Below, piece by piece: positions 37,100 to 48,378 of a stretch of 64,000 nt of DNA. The stretch's first letter is position 1, and every line of letters starts with the position of its first letter. Source of the stretch: Hypericum androsaemum (Eukaryota; Streptophyta; Magnoliopsida; Malpighiales; Hypericaceae); the NCBI GenBank assembly GCA_963995505.1, contig OZ023190.1, positions 13,820,092-13,884,091 on the forward strand. Direction: 5' to 3'. Both the position numbers and the translations under genes were made by a program. A model generated the notes under the pieces. The model was not told the DNA's origin. It was given only the letters and a program-made list of their open reading frames with translations, and did no database searches.

Positions 37100-39062
37100 A
37101 TGGCTGATGTGTCGGATCCGAAGCAGGAAACGAAGACGAAAGAGGTTCAAGGAGGAACAACAGAACAGCTGCAATGCAACGTTCCGGAGGAGAAAAGCAT
37201 CGAGGCTGCAAAGGTGGAAGAGAAGTTAGAAGCTCAGGATAAGGTGGTCAAGGGTGAAGGTCCTTCCACGGGAAGTGGATCAGTCGAAGAGCCAACAGAT
37301 GTGATTAACAAGGAGGGTCAGGGTCCTTCTGCGCAAAATGGATCAGTTGAAGAGAATCCATCTCCTAAGGAGGATATGGCCTCTCTCTTCTCTGATCTCA
37401 AGGAACTTGAAAAGAAGGCGTTCCTTGCGCTGAGAGCCAAGGTGGAGGAGGCCATCCTTGAGAACAAGTTGTACGATAATGTGACCAAGAAGGAGGTGGC
37501 TGTGGCTGCCGAGGAGAAGGCGTCGATAAATGAGGAAGAGAAGGAGAAACCGGAGCTGGGAGAAGAGGCAGCTAAAGAAGCTGCGAAAAAAGAAGGAGAA
37601 CAAGCGATGGAAGAGAAAGAGAGAGAATCAATTGAGATCAGCAACGGCAATGTGCAAGTAGATGCAGATCATGGAGATCAACCGCAGCAAAATGCGGAAC
37701 TATGGGGCGTGCCCTTGTTGCCTAGTAAAGGAGACAAGAGAACGGATGTTATACTGCTCAAGTTCTTGAGGGCCAAAGAGTTGAGTGCAAATGAAGCGTT
37801 CGAGATGATTAAGAAGATCCTCGTCTGGAGAAAGGAGAACAAGATTGATTCCATCTTGGAAGAAGATTTCGGGCCGGAGTTCGACTCCATAGCGTACATG
37901 GAAGGCAAGGATCGGGAGGGTCACCCAATATGCTACAACATATACGGTACGCTTGCAAATGAGAAAGTGTATGAGAAGATACTGGGGAGCGAGGAGAAGA
38001 GGGAGAAGTTCCTGAGGTGGAGGATTCAGCTGATGGAAAAGGGTATCAGGAATCTGGACTTTAAACCCCACAACGATGGCGGTGTCTCCACAATCGTGCA
38101 GGTATCCGATCTCAAGAACACGCCTTTACCCTCGAGGAAGGAGCTCAGGGTCGCCCTCAGGAGATTCGTGGAGCTTTTCCAGGACAACTATCCCGAGTTT
38201 GTTTCCCGGCAGGTAACAAGATCACATCTTTTTTCTCAATCCTTCCTTAGTTTCTCCCCTCTGATGAATTGTGTTATGGCGATCAATATTGCAGCTCTTC
38301 ATCAATGTGCCCTTTTGGTATTACGCCTTTAGCGCCCTCTTCGCGCCATCCTTAACTCAAAGGACCAAGAACAAGTTCGTCTACTCCCGCTCTGCCAGGG
38401 TAACCGATACCTTGCTCAAGTAAGCAACACTTGTTGTACTAATTCTGTCAGTCTCTCTCCAATACCATTGGATCATCAGTCATCACCTTCTAAGCCACGG
38501 CTGTGTTTCAGGTTTGTTGCAGCAGAAGAGCTCCCGGCTCAGTACGGGGGGTTGAAGATGGACAGCGACCCGGATTTCTCCACTGAAGATGGTACCAAGG
38601 AGGTCACCATCAAGTCGGGATCAACAGAAAGCATCGAGATCCCTGCACCCGAGGTATGTTCTCAACTCTCAAGCGAATCCTTTCACTTGCTTAGATTGTG
38701 AAGATGAATGAGGTGGGTTGTTCCTCATCTGCATTTGCTGTTGTTGGAGTATGAGTCTCACATTGTTTATGGACAAACAGGAAGGACATGCTATAACATG
38801 GGACGTGACCGTGTCCGGATGGGAAGTAAACTACAAGGAGGAGTTCATCCCGACGAACGACAAGTCGTACACTGTCATCATCCAAAGGGGAAGGAAGATC
38901 ACTTGGCAGGAGAGCACAATGCGCAACTCCTTCGTGGTCAAGGAACCCGGAAAGGTCGTGATCACCATCGAAAACAATTCCTTCAAGAAGAAGCGTGTCA
39001 TCTACCGGTACAAGTCGAAAAACGCGCCGCTTCCGACCTCTTCTTCTTCCTCCTCCTCCTGA
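37100..39062 (+). CDS. Patellin (SEC14 / CRAL-TRIO and GOLD domain protein)
   Basis: Four exons: 37100-38212, 38295-38419, 38512-38653 and 38781-39062, giving 553 residues. Residues 1-205 are an acidic, Lys/Glu/Ala-rich disordered region typical of patellins. A CRAL-TRIO N-terminal part follows from about 215 (LWGVPLLPSKGDKRTDVILLKF); the lipid-binding SEC14 fold runs to about 430 (YMEGKDREGHPICYNIYG, FINVPFWYYAFSALFAP, FVYS); and a C-terminal GOLD domain ends in KKKRVIYRYKSK and poly-Ser. Patellins bind phosphoinositides and act at the cell plate and plasma membrane during cytokinesis and auxin responses. Start 37100 is in a strong GCCATGGC context; an in-frame ATG at 37064 would add 12 residues. 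Which of PATL1-6 it matches best is unclear. Confidence 0.93.
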
Positions 39063-39552
39063 TCTTGAGACTCCATCTTCTCTTGTCTCCTTCACATTGT
39101 TATATCCGGACTCGGATTCTGAATAAAGGCTAAACTGAACTGTCAAGGCTCTTCAGTTGGTTGGTTTTTCCAAGTTGCAGTATAAGCTACCTATAGTAAT
39201 AGTGTAAGAAATGGAATTAATGTATGTCTTTATTTATTTTTTTATATAATTGTAATGCATATTTCTGTTACAATTCTTGGATTTCCAATTCTCTGTTAAT
39301 CTTTGAACCAACATACGGAAAACACTAGTTCCATGAGCTTCTATTTTCTTTTTTTTCTCATCTCTCTTGCATGTTACCATATTATTTTTCTTCGATCTAT
39401 TCTTTACACGTTGTTCATCTATTTTTCTCAAAATAGAAAAAGGTGTCCATCGGTTTATAGGTTATTAGTTTTTCAACAAATAAAAGATTTATTTATAATT
39501 GCCGAAAAACAAATTACTTAATTTAATATATAAGGCACGAGTATTTGTTAAG
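39063..39552. other. Patellin 3' flank
   Basis: 3' UTR followed by AT-rich spacer up to the tRNA gene. No gene is visible. Confidence 0.5.
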
Positions 39553-39625
39553 GATCGCGTGGCCTAATGGATAAGGCGCTCGCCTCCGGAGCGGGAGATT
39601 GTGGGTTCGAGTCCCATCGCGATCG
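39553..39625 (+). tRNA. tRNA-Arg (anticodon CCG)
   Basis: All arms can be folded. The acceptor GATCGCG pairs with CGCGATC. The D stem is GCC/GGC with loop TAATGGATAA. The anticodon stem CTCGC/GCGGG holds loop CTCCGGA (anticodon CCG, reads CGG). The T stem GTGGG/CCCAT holds loop TTCGAGT, and the discriminator is G. The length is 73 bases, with no intron and no encoded CCA, as expected for a nuclear gene. A-box (TGGCCTAATGG) and B-box (GGTTCGAGTCC) promoters are intact. No second copy is seen nearby. Confidence 0.95.
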
Positions 39626-39729
39626 ATCGGTTCCTATTTTTTGCTTGCTTTCTTTTTAAGCAACACGTCCAAACGACACCCTCTCAGTCTCATGTCGTTT
39701 TCACTACTACTGCAAATACACAATTTTTT

Positions 39730-40710
39730 GGCAAATTACCTTCAGATCCTTGTAGTTTGACAAATTCACCAGTAGGGTCTTTATATTTTTGAAACCGTCC
39801 TTTCATCCTCCAAGTTTGGAAAAATAGAACTCTCAGGTCCCTGACTCCGGTACCGAAAAAAAAATTCAGCGCGAAGGCATGGAAAATGACCAAAATGCCT
39901 CTTAGTAAAAAAGAAAAAAAAAACATCTTCTTCAACCTCTAAACATCAAGAATACATTAACAAACTCAAGAACACCAACCCAAACCCATAAAACAACCTT
40001 CAATCGAAACTTTAAACAATATCCAATCGTTTTCAATTTCACAATCATGTACACCCAATCGTCAAAGGAGCAATCTTGGCTCTTGTACAGCAGATAACTA
40101 ATTAATTAGGATGAACGAGAACGACGCCGTCTTGGGTGGGGCCCGCAGCCTCTCGAAGTACTCCTTGATGTTGGACCCCTCTTTTCCCGTTGTCGCATCG
40201 CCGCCGTCGTCATCTTTGCATCGCTCGGCCTTGAACTTGGAGTGGAACATGGACTTATCGACGACCTTAAGGGCGAACGTGGCGACGGCGGTGTCCGGGT
40301 CGGTGGAGGCTATCAAGGTCTCCTCTGTCTTCTTCCTCATGTCTTTGAGGTTTAGGGTTGGTCAAGTCAGAGAAATTAATTAGGATTAATTAGGGGTGCA
40401 ATTAATTAGGATTTGAAAGATGTTACCGGAGTGTGTTTGATCTGGGTTGGTGTTTAATTTTATGAGTTTGGGTTGGTGTTCTTGAGTATGTTCTTGATAT
40501 TTAAAGGTAGAAGGAGGATTTTTTTTGTTTTATAAACTGAGGGGTATTTTCGTCAGTTCAGTCAAATTTTGCTGGAGTTATTTTCCGGTACTGGAGACAG
40601 GGACCTGAGAATTCTATTTTGCTAACTTGAAGGACGAAAAAAGAGTTTCAAAATAGTAAGGACCCTACTCGTGATTTTGTCAAATTACACGAACCTGAGG
40701 ATAATTTATC
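39730..40710. mobile_element. Long-terminal-inverted-repeat element with captured coding-like core
   Basis: Bases 39730-40020 are the reverse complement of about 40430-40710, roughly 75-80% identical. Shared blocks include AATTTGAC, CAGTAGGGTC/GAGTAGGGTC, TCTCAGGTCCCTG and CTCAAGAACACCAACCCAAA. The flanks carry the same 7 bases ATTTTTT (39723-39729 and 40711-40717), a plausible though low-complexity target duplication. There is no transposase. The core (about 40098-40340) is GC-rich and holds an 80-codon minus-strand frame containing DPDTAVATFALKVVDKSMFH, which I do not recognise. Structure and contents fit a non-autonomous Mutator-like (Pack-MULE-type) element, like the one at 26077-26996 but with different arms. 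Confidence 0.8.
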
Positions 40711-40982
40711 ATTTTTTAATAGGACTTGATTGCAAGGAAACCCCAAAAAGGATACAATTCTGAGGTTCCACATTAAATGATAAATCCGCTAAGCAATTCT
40801 AGTTACAAAGTCCTGATATAAAAGTCTCAGCCAGCACATAGTTGGACCCGAAGCTTCTTCCTGTAAGTTTTAGGCCTCTATATACTACTAATAGATTGCC
40901 TTTCCAAGAAATCAATAACATAAGAATCATCATCAGCTTGATTATTTCATAAATAACAAAAAAAGAATATTACTAGACAGAT

Positions 40983-41979
40983 TCAAACACGGTAAACCAT
41001 GCCAACTTGGAGGAGACAAGTGTGTGCAATCCTGATAGAAGTTGCAGGCGCCATGCAACTACGTCTGAGGAACCCATACACGTAGTTCACTGCAAGCTTC
41101 TTTAGCAAATGCGAGGAAGGGCTCGCCAACACGCGAGCGCTCCCCATCATATAGGTCGTGCCACCAGCATCCATCGTCTCTGCTACTCTCTGCATTTCCT
41201 CCTCTACTGACCTGCAGCCCGGTTCCCGCGGCTTTTCGTCAACATTTTCCATCAAGAAAGGGTTCCACCGGACGATGTTATAGACGCCGACCGAACTGAT
41301 GCAGAGCAGCCAAGCTATCAGGATCGGAGCAAACATAAACCCCGACTTTGTGCGTTCCGCAACGCTGAAGGGCGAAAAGTACCACTAATAGAATGCACGC
41401 AACAACCAGAATCACCCATACCAGAGTTAAATAGGAGGCCATGAACCAAGTAAGTATGGACACAACGGTCCTCAAGAATCCTAGTTTGATCTGATCATGT
41501 GAATATGGACTTACTCTCGTCGAGATTCGTATGCTTGACTCCGAGTCCGGAAACTGCAGATAGAACTGCAAAAGATATACGCAGCCTTCAAACAAGAGGG
41601 ATTACTCAAGAACATGAAGCAACGTAGCGTATCGAAAAATGGGACTAGAACTCTGACCCGACATGGACGGGGTAAGGATTCCATCTACAATGAACATGCT
41701 AGTCCCAAGCAGAACAACTAGTAGCAGCACCAGCCACGAGCTGCTGTGCTTCTGGAAGAACGCCTTGACGAGCGAGCTAGTCCTCGTCTCCTGAGAATAT
41801 TTCGCAGAATCTTCGGATTCAGCATCATAACAGCTGTTGACGAGCCCCATCTTGTTGTGGCCTAAGCTCCAAGTAAAGGTGTTCCTGCATACGAAGATGG
41901 GTGACGTGCACATGTCCCCGTACACAACTCTGAAACTCTGGTACGCAAGTATCAGAGTGGCCTTGTACACCTTCTGCAA
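40983..41979 (-). pseudogene. HAK/KUP potassium transporter pseudogene
   Basis: On the minus strand the segment around 41979-41602 resembles the transporter N-terminus (LILAYQSF-VVYGD-TSP, later LLGTSMFIVDGILTPSMS). Next, 41450-41240 matches VVLFALQR-GTHKVG and FAPILIAWLLCISSVGVYNIVRWNP. It then jumps to the cytosolic C-terminus (VEEEMQRV, KKLAVNYVYGFLRR, LLQVGMVYRV). Several hundred residues of central membrane helices are missing. One extra base after GTHKVG (about 41336) shifts the frame, so the two halves are in different frames. The pore signature GVVYGDLGTSPLY is degraded to RVVYGDMCTSPIF. In working plants these proteins take up potassium at root membranes; this copy cannot. Introns look partly retained. 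Confidence 0.85.
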
Positions 41980-42432
41980 AATTGATCAGGTGATCAACCG
42001 TACTGTTCTGATATCAACTTACAAACTCCGTATCTAACCTAAAACGTCAAGGCAATAAGTATGTAATTTTTTTCACGTTCATCACTCTAGCGATAAGCAA
42101 TGTAGTCAAAAATCTTTCAAATACATAGAAATATGTACCAAGCGAGATTTCCAGGAGGTGGGCGAAATGTGCTCAAGTCGATCACCTTGTTCCATTTCCT
42201 GATCCTATTTGTGTAAAATACGTGTATGAATGACATAAAATATAGTGCTATTGCAACCTTAGCTTCTCGCGGATTAATCCTCGTAAGTTGATGGGGATAT
42301 ATTAGTTGGTACGTCTGGTGCGTATATATAATATTTCTCATATATAATACCTCTCTGTTTTTTGGTAAGTGGAGTTGATTTTATTAGTGACATAAAATGT
42401 ACATATTATACTTTAACATAGCGTAAAGTACA

Positions 42433-42437
42433 AGATT
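42433..42437. repeat. Left target-site duplication (AGATT) of the Copia element
   Basis: AGATT immediately precedes the 5' LTR and is repeated exactly at 49304-49308, directly after the 3' LTR. Five bases is the usual duplication length for Copia integrases, so these mark the element's true ends. Confidence 0.9.
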
Positions 42438-43170
42438 TGTTAGAATAAATACATATTTAATGTATTTGGCCCAAGTTAGAAAACCCAAGCTGAAAAGCCC
42501 AAGCTGAAAATGGGAGAGCCATTACTACATCGGAAATCGCAAGGGACTTTTTCCTGTTTATAAAGAGAAGCTCCAATCTGGTGTAACATTAAATGTTCCA
42601 CCTGAAGAGACCGAGGCTGCCTGCGAGGATGGTGCGTAGCACGCGCACGTGCTTGCATATGTGCGTGTGCGCATGGCGCATTGGACGCAAGTCGCAGACG
42701 CGAGTGTGCTGCCTGCCTGCCAAAGGGGTGCCAACGACCTCCGAAGAGCCACGAACGAATTGGCTGAAGAGGCACCTGAAGGGCAGCCTGCCTGTTGGCC
42801 GAACGGACGCATTTTCTCTGAATTGCTTCGTGCCCCTTCGAAAGTGCCTGCCTCCACTCCACCCAGCGCCTATAAATAGGCCCCTCCCCCTCATTTGCAA
42901 ATCACTCCGAACACTCATTGCATAAGCATTAGCAATAGTCGTTCTCCTCTCTCCCTATCTCAGAAAGTTTCGAATATCCAAGGTTCGCCTGAAGCTTCGA
43001 GGGTCGTTGAGCTACGAACTCGGAAGCAGCCTAGTCGTTGTATCTTGGGGACGATTGTCACAGCTCATAAGCACTGAATATGGGGCAATCTCGTCTTACG
43101 GAGAAAGAGTCCAATTCTTGCCTCGACTATACCAGATCCTAATCAAGTACACCACCTTCCACAAACAATA
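42438..43170 (+). mobile_element. Copia 5' LTR
   Basis: Starts TGTTAGAATAAAT and ends ACAAACAATA, where the canonical CA end has become TA. It is closely similar to 48379-49303. It contains a likely TATA (CTATAAATAGGCC, about 42870) and downstream leader. At 733 bp it is about 190 bp shorter than the 3' LTR: near 42640-42700 it lacks sequence corresponding to roughly 48590-48850. Open frames inside the LTR (for example 42476-42925) come from GC-rich low-complexity bases and are not genes. Confidence 0.92.
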
Positions 43171-43180
43171 ATCGTAAGAT

Positions 43181-43906
43181 TAGGGATGGCAAAAATATAC
43201 ATACCCTGAGGGTCGGACCCTACCCTTACCCTACGGGTCTAGGGTATGTTGACTTTGACTGGGTCTAGGGTAGGGTATGGGTATGGGTCCATGTTTAGAG
43301 GTAGGGTCTAGGGTAGGGTATGAATCTATAGGTAGACCCTGTGGGTCGGACCCTACCCTTACATTTTTACCCTATTTTAGACTCTACCCTAATTAGACTC
43401 TAGTTAGACCCTTGTTAAACCGTATTGATAATATATATAATATACTTTACGGTTAACTTTAACATATTTATTATGTTATTCCGCAACTAGTTAAGAATAT
43501 GTCGTGAATGATGGATCACTAGAAGCTGACATGCCATATTTTTCTTTTGTTGAATTATTTATGTACTTCAAACTCTAAAAAAAAACCTTGGACTATTGAA
43601 ATTAAATTGCAAAATTTGATGTTTCATCAATTTTCTATTGAATGTTGATGTGTAACGTAGTAGATGTCTTGAATTTATTTAAATTTTATATAAAAATTAA
43701 GTTTTGATTAAAAATTATCAAAATGCATAACGTTAAAGGGTCGGACCCTGCAGACCCTGTAGACCCTGGGTCTCCAGGAGGGTAGGGTATGAATCTAACA
43801 ATAAAAAATTTGTAGGGTCGAGGGTAGGATATGGGTATCCAAAAAAACTAGGGTATGGGTAGGGTCCTATCAATACCCTACCCTACCCTACCCATTGCCA
43901 TCCCTA
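43181..43906. mobile_element. Nested hAT-type MITE
   Basis: The termini are TAGGGATGGCAA and its reverse complement TTGCCATCCCTA. Exact 8-bp duplications CGTAAGAT (43173-43180 and 43907-43914) flank it, which is the hAT superfamily signature. At 726 bp it has no coding frame. Subterminal regions are dense in GGGTAGGGTATGGG and ACCCTACCCTACCC motifs in opposite orientations. It sits 10 bases after the 5' LTR, in the primer-binding-site region of the Copia element, so it is the younger insertion. Confidence 0.93.
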
Positions 43907-43933
43907 CGTAAGATGAGATCAGTGTACTTGAAG

Positions 43934-46900
43934 ATGGCATCATCAATCTCCGTACCAACACCAGTGCCAGCGGTCTCGAAAACTGTCCAAGCCCAAATGC
44001 TAGTCAAGTTCAATAGTACCGAGTTCAAAAGGTAGAAACAGAAGATAATGTTCTACCTGATGACACTCAACCTGGTCCGATTCTTGAAGGAAGAGGCTCC
44101 GAAGGTGGCAGAAAATGAGGCTGATCCACAGAAGATCAACGTCCTCGATGCATAGAGTCACAGCGACTTCCTATGTCGTAACTATCTCCTGAATGGCTTA
44201 GACGACGTCCTTTACAATGTCTATGTAGGTACAAAGACTGCGAAAGAATTGTGGGACTTCCTGGAGAAGAAGTACAAAATGGAGGATACCGTGATGAAGA
44301 AATTCATCGTCGGAAGATTCCTCGACTTCCAGATGGTGGACTCCAAGAAGGTCATAGACCAAATCCAAGAGCTGCAGCTGATTCTATAAGAGATTCACGT
44401 CGAAGGCATGCAACTCAGCGAATCCTTCCAGGTGGCTACTCTAATCGAGAAGCTACCCTCTCTGTGAAAGGACTTCAAGAACTACCTCAAGCATAAGAGG
44501 AAGGACATGGAGCTGGAAGACCTGATCGTGAGACTAAGGATCGAGAAAGAAAACTGAAAGTCCAAAGTCAAGACCGGCAGGACCAACTCTGAGGCTAAGG
44601 TACACCTCGCCGAAGGTGGCACCAGTAAGAAGAGGAAGAAGCCCAGGGACAAGTAAGAGAAGCAAGAGCAAAAGTAAAAGAAGGCTAAAAAGATCAAGGG
44701 CAATTGCTTCAACTGCGACAAGCCCGGTCACATGGCCAAAGATTGTCGCTTGCCAAAGAAGGACGATCGTGAGAAGGCGAACCTGGCTGAGGACATGTCT
44801 GAGCTACACCTATCCGCCGTGGTATTTGAAGCCAATCTGGTGGATAATCCAAGAGAGTGGTTCATAGACACAGGGATAACCCGACACATCTGCTCAGACA
44901 AGAAGATGTTCTCGACCTACACAGCCATCAACGGGCAAAAGTTATTCATGGGTAACTCTGCAACTTCTTCCATAGTTGGACTAGACCATGTGATGCTGAA
45001 GCTGACCTCCGAAAAAGAGCTGACCCTCAAGGATGTACTGCATGTCTCAGACATTTGTAAGAATTTAGTATCCGACTCACTGTTAAGCAAAGCTGGGATG
45101 AAGCTAGTATTTGAGGCTGATAGGTTTGTTCTGACCAAGGCTGGTGCTTTTGTAGGAAATGATTACCTCGAGAGGGTGCTCTTTAAGATAAATATAATAA
45201 CTGTGAAATGCGCCTTTGAAGGGCATAATAAAGTTATCAATTCTTCTTACTTGGCTGAGTGTTCTAACTTATGGCATGATAGATTAGGACACGTAAATTT
45301 GAGCTCACTAAGGAAGTTAGTAAGTTTAAATTTATTGCCTAAAATAGAGTTTGACCCAAACAATAAATGTGAAGTATGTGTAGAGGCAAAAATGACTAAA
45401 GTACCTTTTCATTCAGTGGAAAGAAGTACTACACCTTTAGAGTTAATTCATACCGACATATGCGATATAAAACAAGTGCAAACTAGAGGTGGGAAAAAGT
45501 ATTTCATCACATTTATTGACGATTGCACGAGGTACTGTTATATACACCTCTTGAAAGGAAAAGACGAAGCTTTAGAAGCTTTCAAAAGTTATAAGAATGA
45601 GGTTAAAAATTAACTTAGCACTAAAATCAAAATGATTCGAAGTGATAGAGGGGGAGAGTATGTAGCTCTGTTTGAAAAATTCTACCAACAACATGGTATT
45701 ATTCATCAGACAACTGCTCCATACTCACCTCAATCAAATAGCGTAGCTGAATACAAGAATCGAACTCTTAAGGAGATGATGAATACTATGTTGATTAGCT
45801 CGGACTTATCATAGAACTTGTAGAGAGAAGCTGTGCTCTTAGCTAATCACATTCTAAACAAATTGCCACACAAGAAAAGGGACAAAATTCTATATGAATT
45901 ATGGAAAGGAAGAAAGCCTTCCTACAGTTATCTTAAAGTGTGGGGGTGCCTAGCCAAGGTAGAAATACCTCTACCTAAAAGGATGAGAATAGGACCCAAG
46001 ATCGTTGACTGCATCTTTATCGGATATGCCCACAACAATAGCGCATACCAATTTCTAGTGCACAAGTCTGAAAACCCTGAAATCAACGAGAAAATGGTCA
46101 AGGAATCAAGGAATTCAACATTCTTTGAGAATATCTTTCCTAAAAAAGAAACGAAAGAAGTAAGCTCAAACAAAAAAAGTTATGAAGCTACACAAAGCTC
46201 TGATCAAGGTGCTGAGGAACCTAGACGGAGTAAGAGGACTAAAGTAGCCAAGTCGTTTGGTCCAGATTTTTTTAATTACATGTTATAAAATAAACCGGGG
46301 ACAATCCAAGAGGTATTATCTAGTTCGGATGCTCCTCTCTGGAAAGAAGCTATCAATAGTAAGATAGAATCCATCATGCAAAACCACACGTGGAAAATCG
46401 TAGATCTCCCACCAGATTGTAAACCTTTAAGTTACAAGTGAATCCTTAAAAGGAAATACAAAGCTGATGGATCAATCGACAAGTACAAATCTCGGTTGAT
46501 AGCTAAAGAGTTCAAATAGAAGGAAGGATATGATTTCTTTTACACATATTCGCCGGTCACAAGAATCACATCTATTAGAGTGCTCATACTTATCGCAGCA
46601 CTCTATAACCTCGAGATACATCAGATGAATGTAAAAATAGCGTTCCTAAATGGAGAACTAGAAGATGAAATATATATGGAATAACCTGAAGGGTTTGTTG
46701 CCCCCAGACAAGAACATAAAGTATGCAAGCTGGTTAAGTCACTGTACAGGCTGAAACATGCGCCAAAATAATGGCATGAGAAATTTGACAGAACAATGAT
46801 GTCAACTGGCTTTAAGATCAATGAGTGTGATAAATGTATATACATTAAAGGCACACCTGATGGTTACGTGGTTGTATACATGTATGTCGATGACATGCTA

Positions 46901-47833
46901 ATCATGGGAAGCAGTAATGATCTTATCGTAAAAACTAAGAACATGTTAAGGAACAACTTTGACATGAAAGATATGGGTCTAGCTGACGTTATACTAGGGA
47001 TTAAAATCTCTAGGACAACTGAATGAATTATCTTGTCACAATCTCACTACGTTGAGAATGTACTCAAGAAATTTGATACTTTTGACAAACCTCCAGCTAA
47101 GACTCCGGTAGACCTGAGTCTACACTTAACTAAAAATTGAGGAGACCCAGTATCTTAACTGAAGTATGCAAGAATCATTGGGAGCCTGATGTACTTGACA
47201 AATTGTACACGCCCTGATATTGCGTATTCAGTCAGCAAGCTTAGTAGATTCACGAGCAATCTAGGAAATGATCACTGGCTAGCTCTAGAAAGGGTTCTAA
47301 AGTATCTAAAATATACCTTGAACCATGGCATACTTTATACCAGGTATCCATCTGTATTGAAAGGTTACAGTGATGCAAATTAGATATCAGACACTAAAGA
47401 TTCCAAATCTACTAGTGGTTATGTGTTCACCATAGGTGGAGGAGCAGTGTCCTAGAAATCTTCTAAACAAACGTGCATAGCTCGATCCACCATGGAATCA
47501 GAGTTTATAGCACTAAACAAAGTTGGGAAAGAAGCTGAATGGCTCAGAAACTTCCTAGATGACATTCCGTGTTGGAACAAGCATGTGCCCCCTATATTGA
47601 TACATTGTGATAGCATGTCTACAATCGGGAGAGCACAAAGTACAATGTACAACGATAAGTCTCGACACATCCATAGAAGATATAATACCGTTAGGTAATT
47701 GATCTCTGGTGGTATAATTACCATTGATTATGTGAAGTCCAAGGACAACATAGCTGATCCTTTGACAAAAGGAATCAACAGAAATTAAATGTATAATGCA
47801 GTAAAGGAAATGGAGTTAAAACCCATACATTAA
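43934..47833 (+). pseudogene. Copia gag-pol, closed by nonsense codons
   Basis: One continuous frame of 1300 codons, interrupted only by stops. Gag starts MASSISVPTPVPAVSK and includes KFNSTEFKR and ELWDFLEKKYKMED. A CCHC zinc knuckle (CFNCDKPGHMAKDC) lies near 44710. The protease has FIDTGITRHICS (about 44862). Integrase has WHDRLGHVNLSSLRKL, FIDDCTRYCYIHLLK and IRSDRGGEY (about 45640). Reverse transcriptase has YMYVDDMLIMGS (about 46880), with its catalytic Asp pair, and RNase H has the KSTSGYVF segment (about 47408). Stops include 45611, 45812, 45821, 46682 and 47453, mostly where relatives have Gln or Trp. The element cannot move itself. Tail codons MYNAVKEMELKPIH match the usual pol end. 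Confidence 0.93.
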
Positions 47834-48378
47834 AGAATGTTCATAGCGGTAACTCAACGATGATGAGTGAAGATACCACAAACTTGGTTCAATGAGATAA
47901 CTAAGTTATGGATGGTTCAGATAAATACTTAGAACCTATCCCATTCTCAGAAGCTGTCCAAGTGTGAACTTGCAGAGGTGTGGTAAGGTTAAGCATCTAC
48001 ACTTTTAATGATTCCTATACCAGAAAAAGGTAGAGTATGGCAGGATACTCCTGATGAGAGATCACCTATATAAGTATGAAGTGAGGCCATTTCAAATGGA
48101 AAAATACTTATGAATCTAAGATAAAGTCCATGGCCAAAACGAACACAGCGTGAGAACCAAAGGATATTAGAGATATCATTGTGTAAATATTATTGTCTTG
48201 GTTTACATAAAAAAGCTGACCAATTCAAGACATCACGTTCACTGAGCAGCAAGTAAATCCGATAGCATTTTACTAGGGAAGGTTCAAAGCCGTAAGCTAC
48301 CTTTCTCGATGCAATCATAACTCGTCAGAACTTTTTTTTAAAGTGTCAGCATGCATTAATCATCATTCATGTGGGGAT
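47834..48378 (+). other. Copia internal 3' non-coding region
   Basis: 545 bases between the end of pol and the 3' LTR. No envelope-like or other frame is present. It ends in ATTCATGTGGGGAT, which likely includes the polypurine tract priming plus-strand synthesis. Confidence 0.7.

Noticed and set aside
42476..42925. Several overlapping 100-codon frames on both strands
   Set aside because: They lie within the Copia 5' LTR (and again at 48539-49082 in the 3' LTR); GC-rich repeat sequence produces open frames in all directions.
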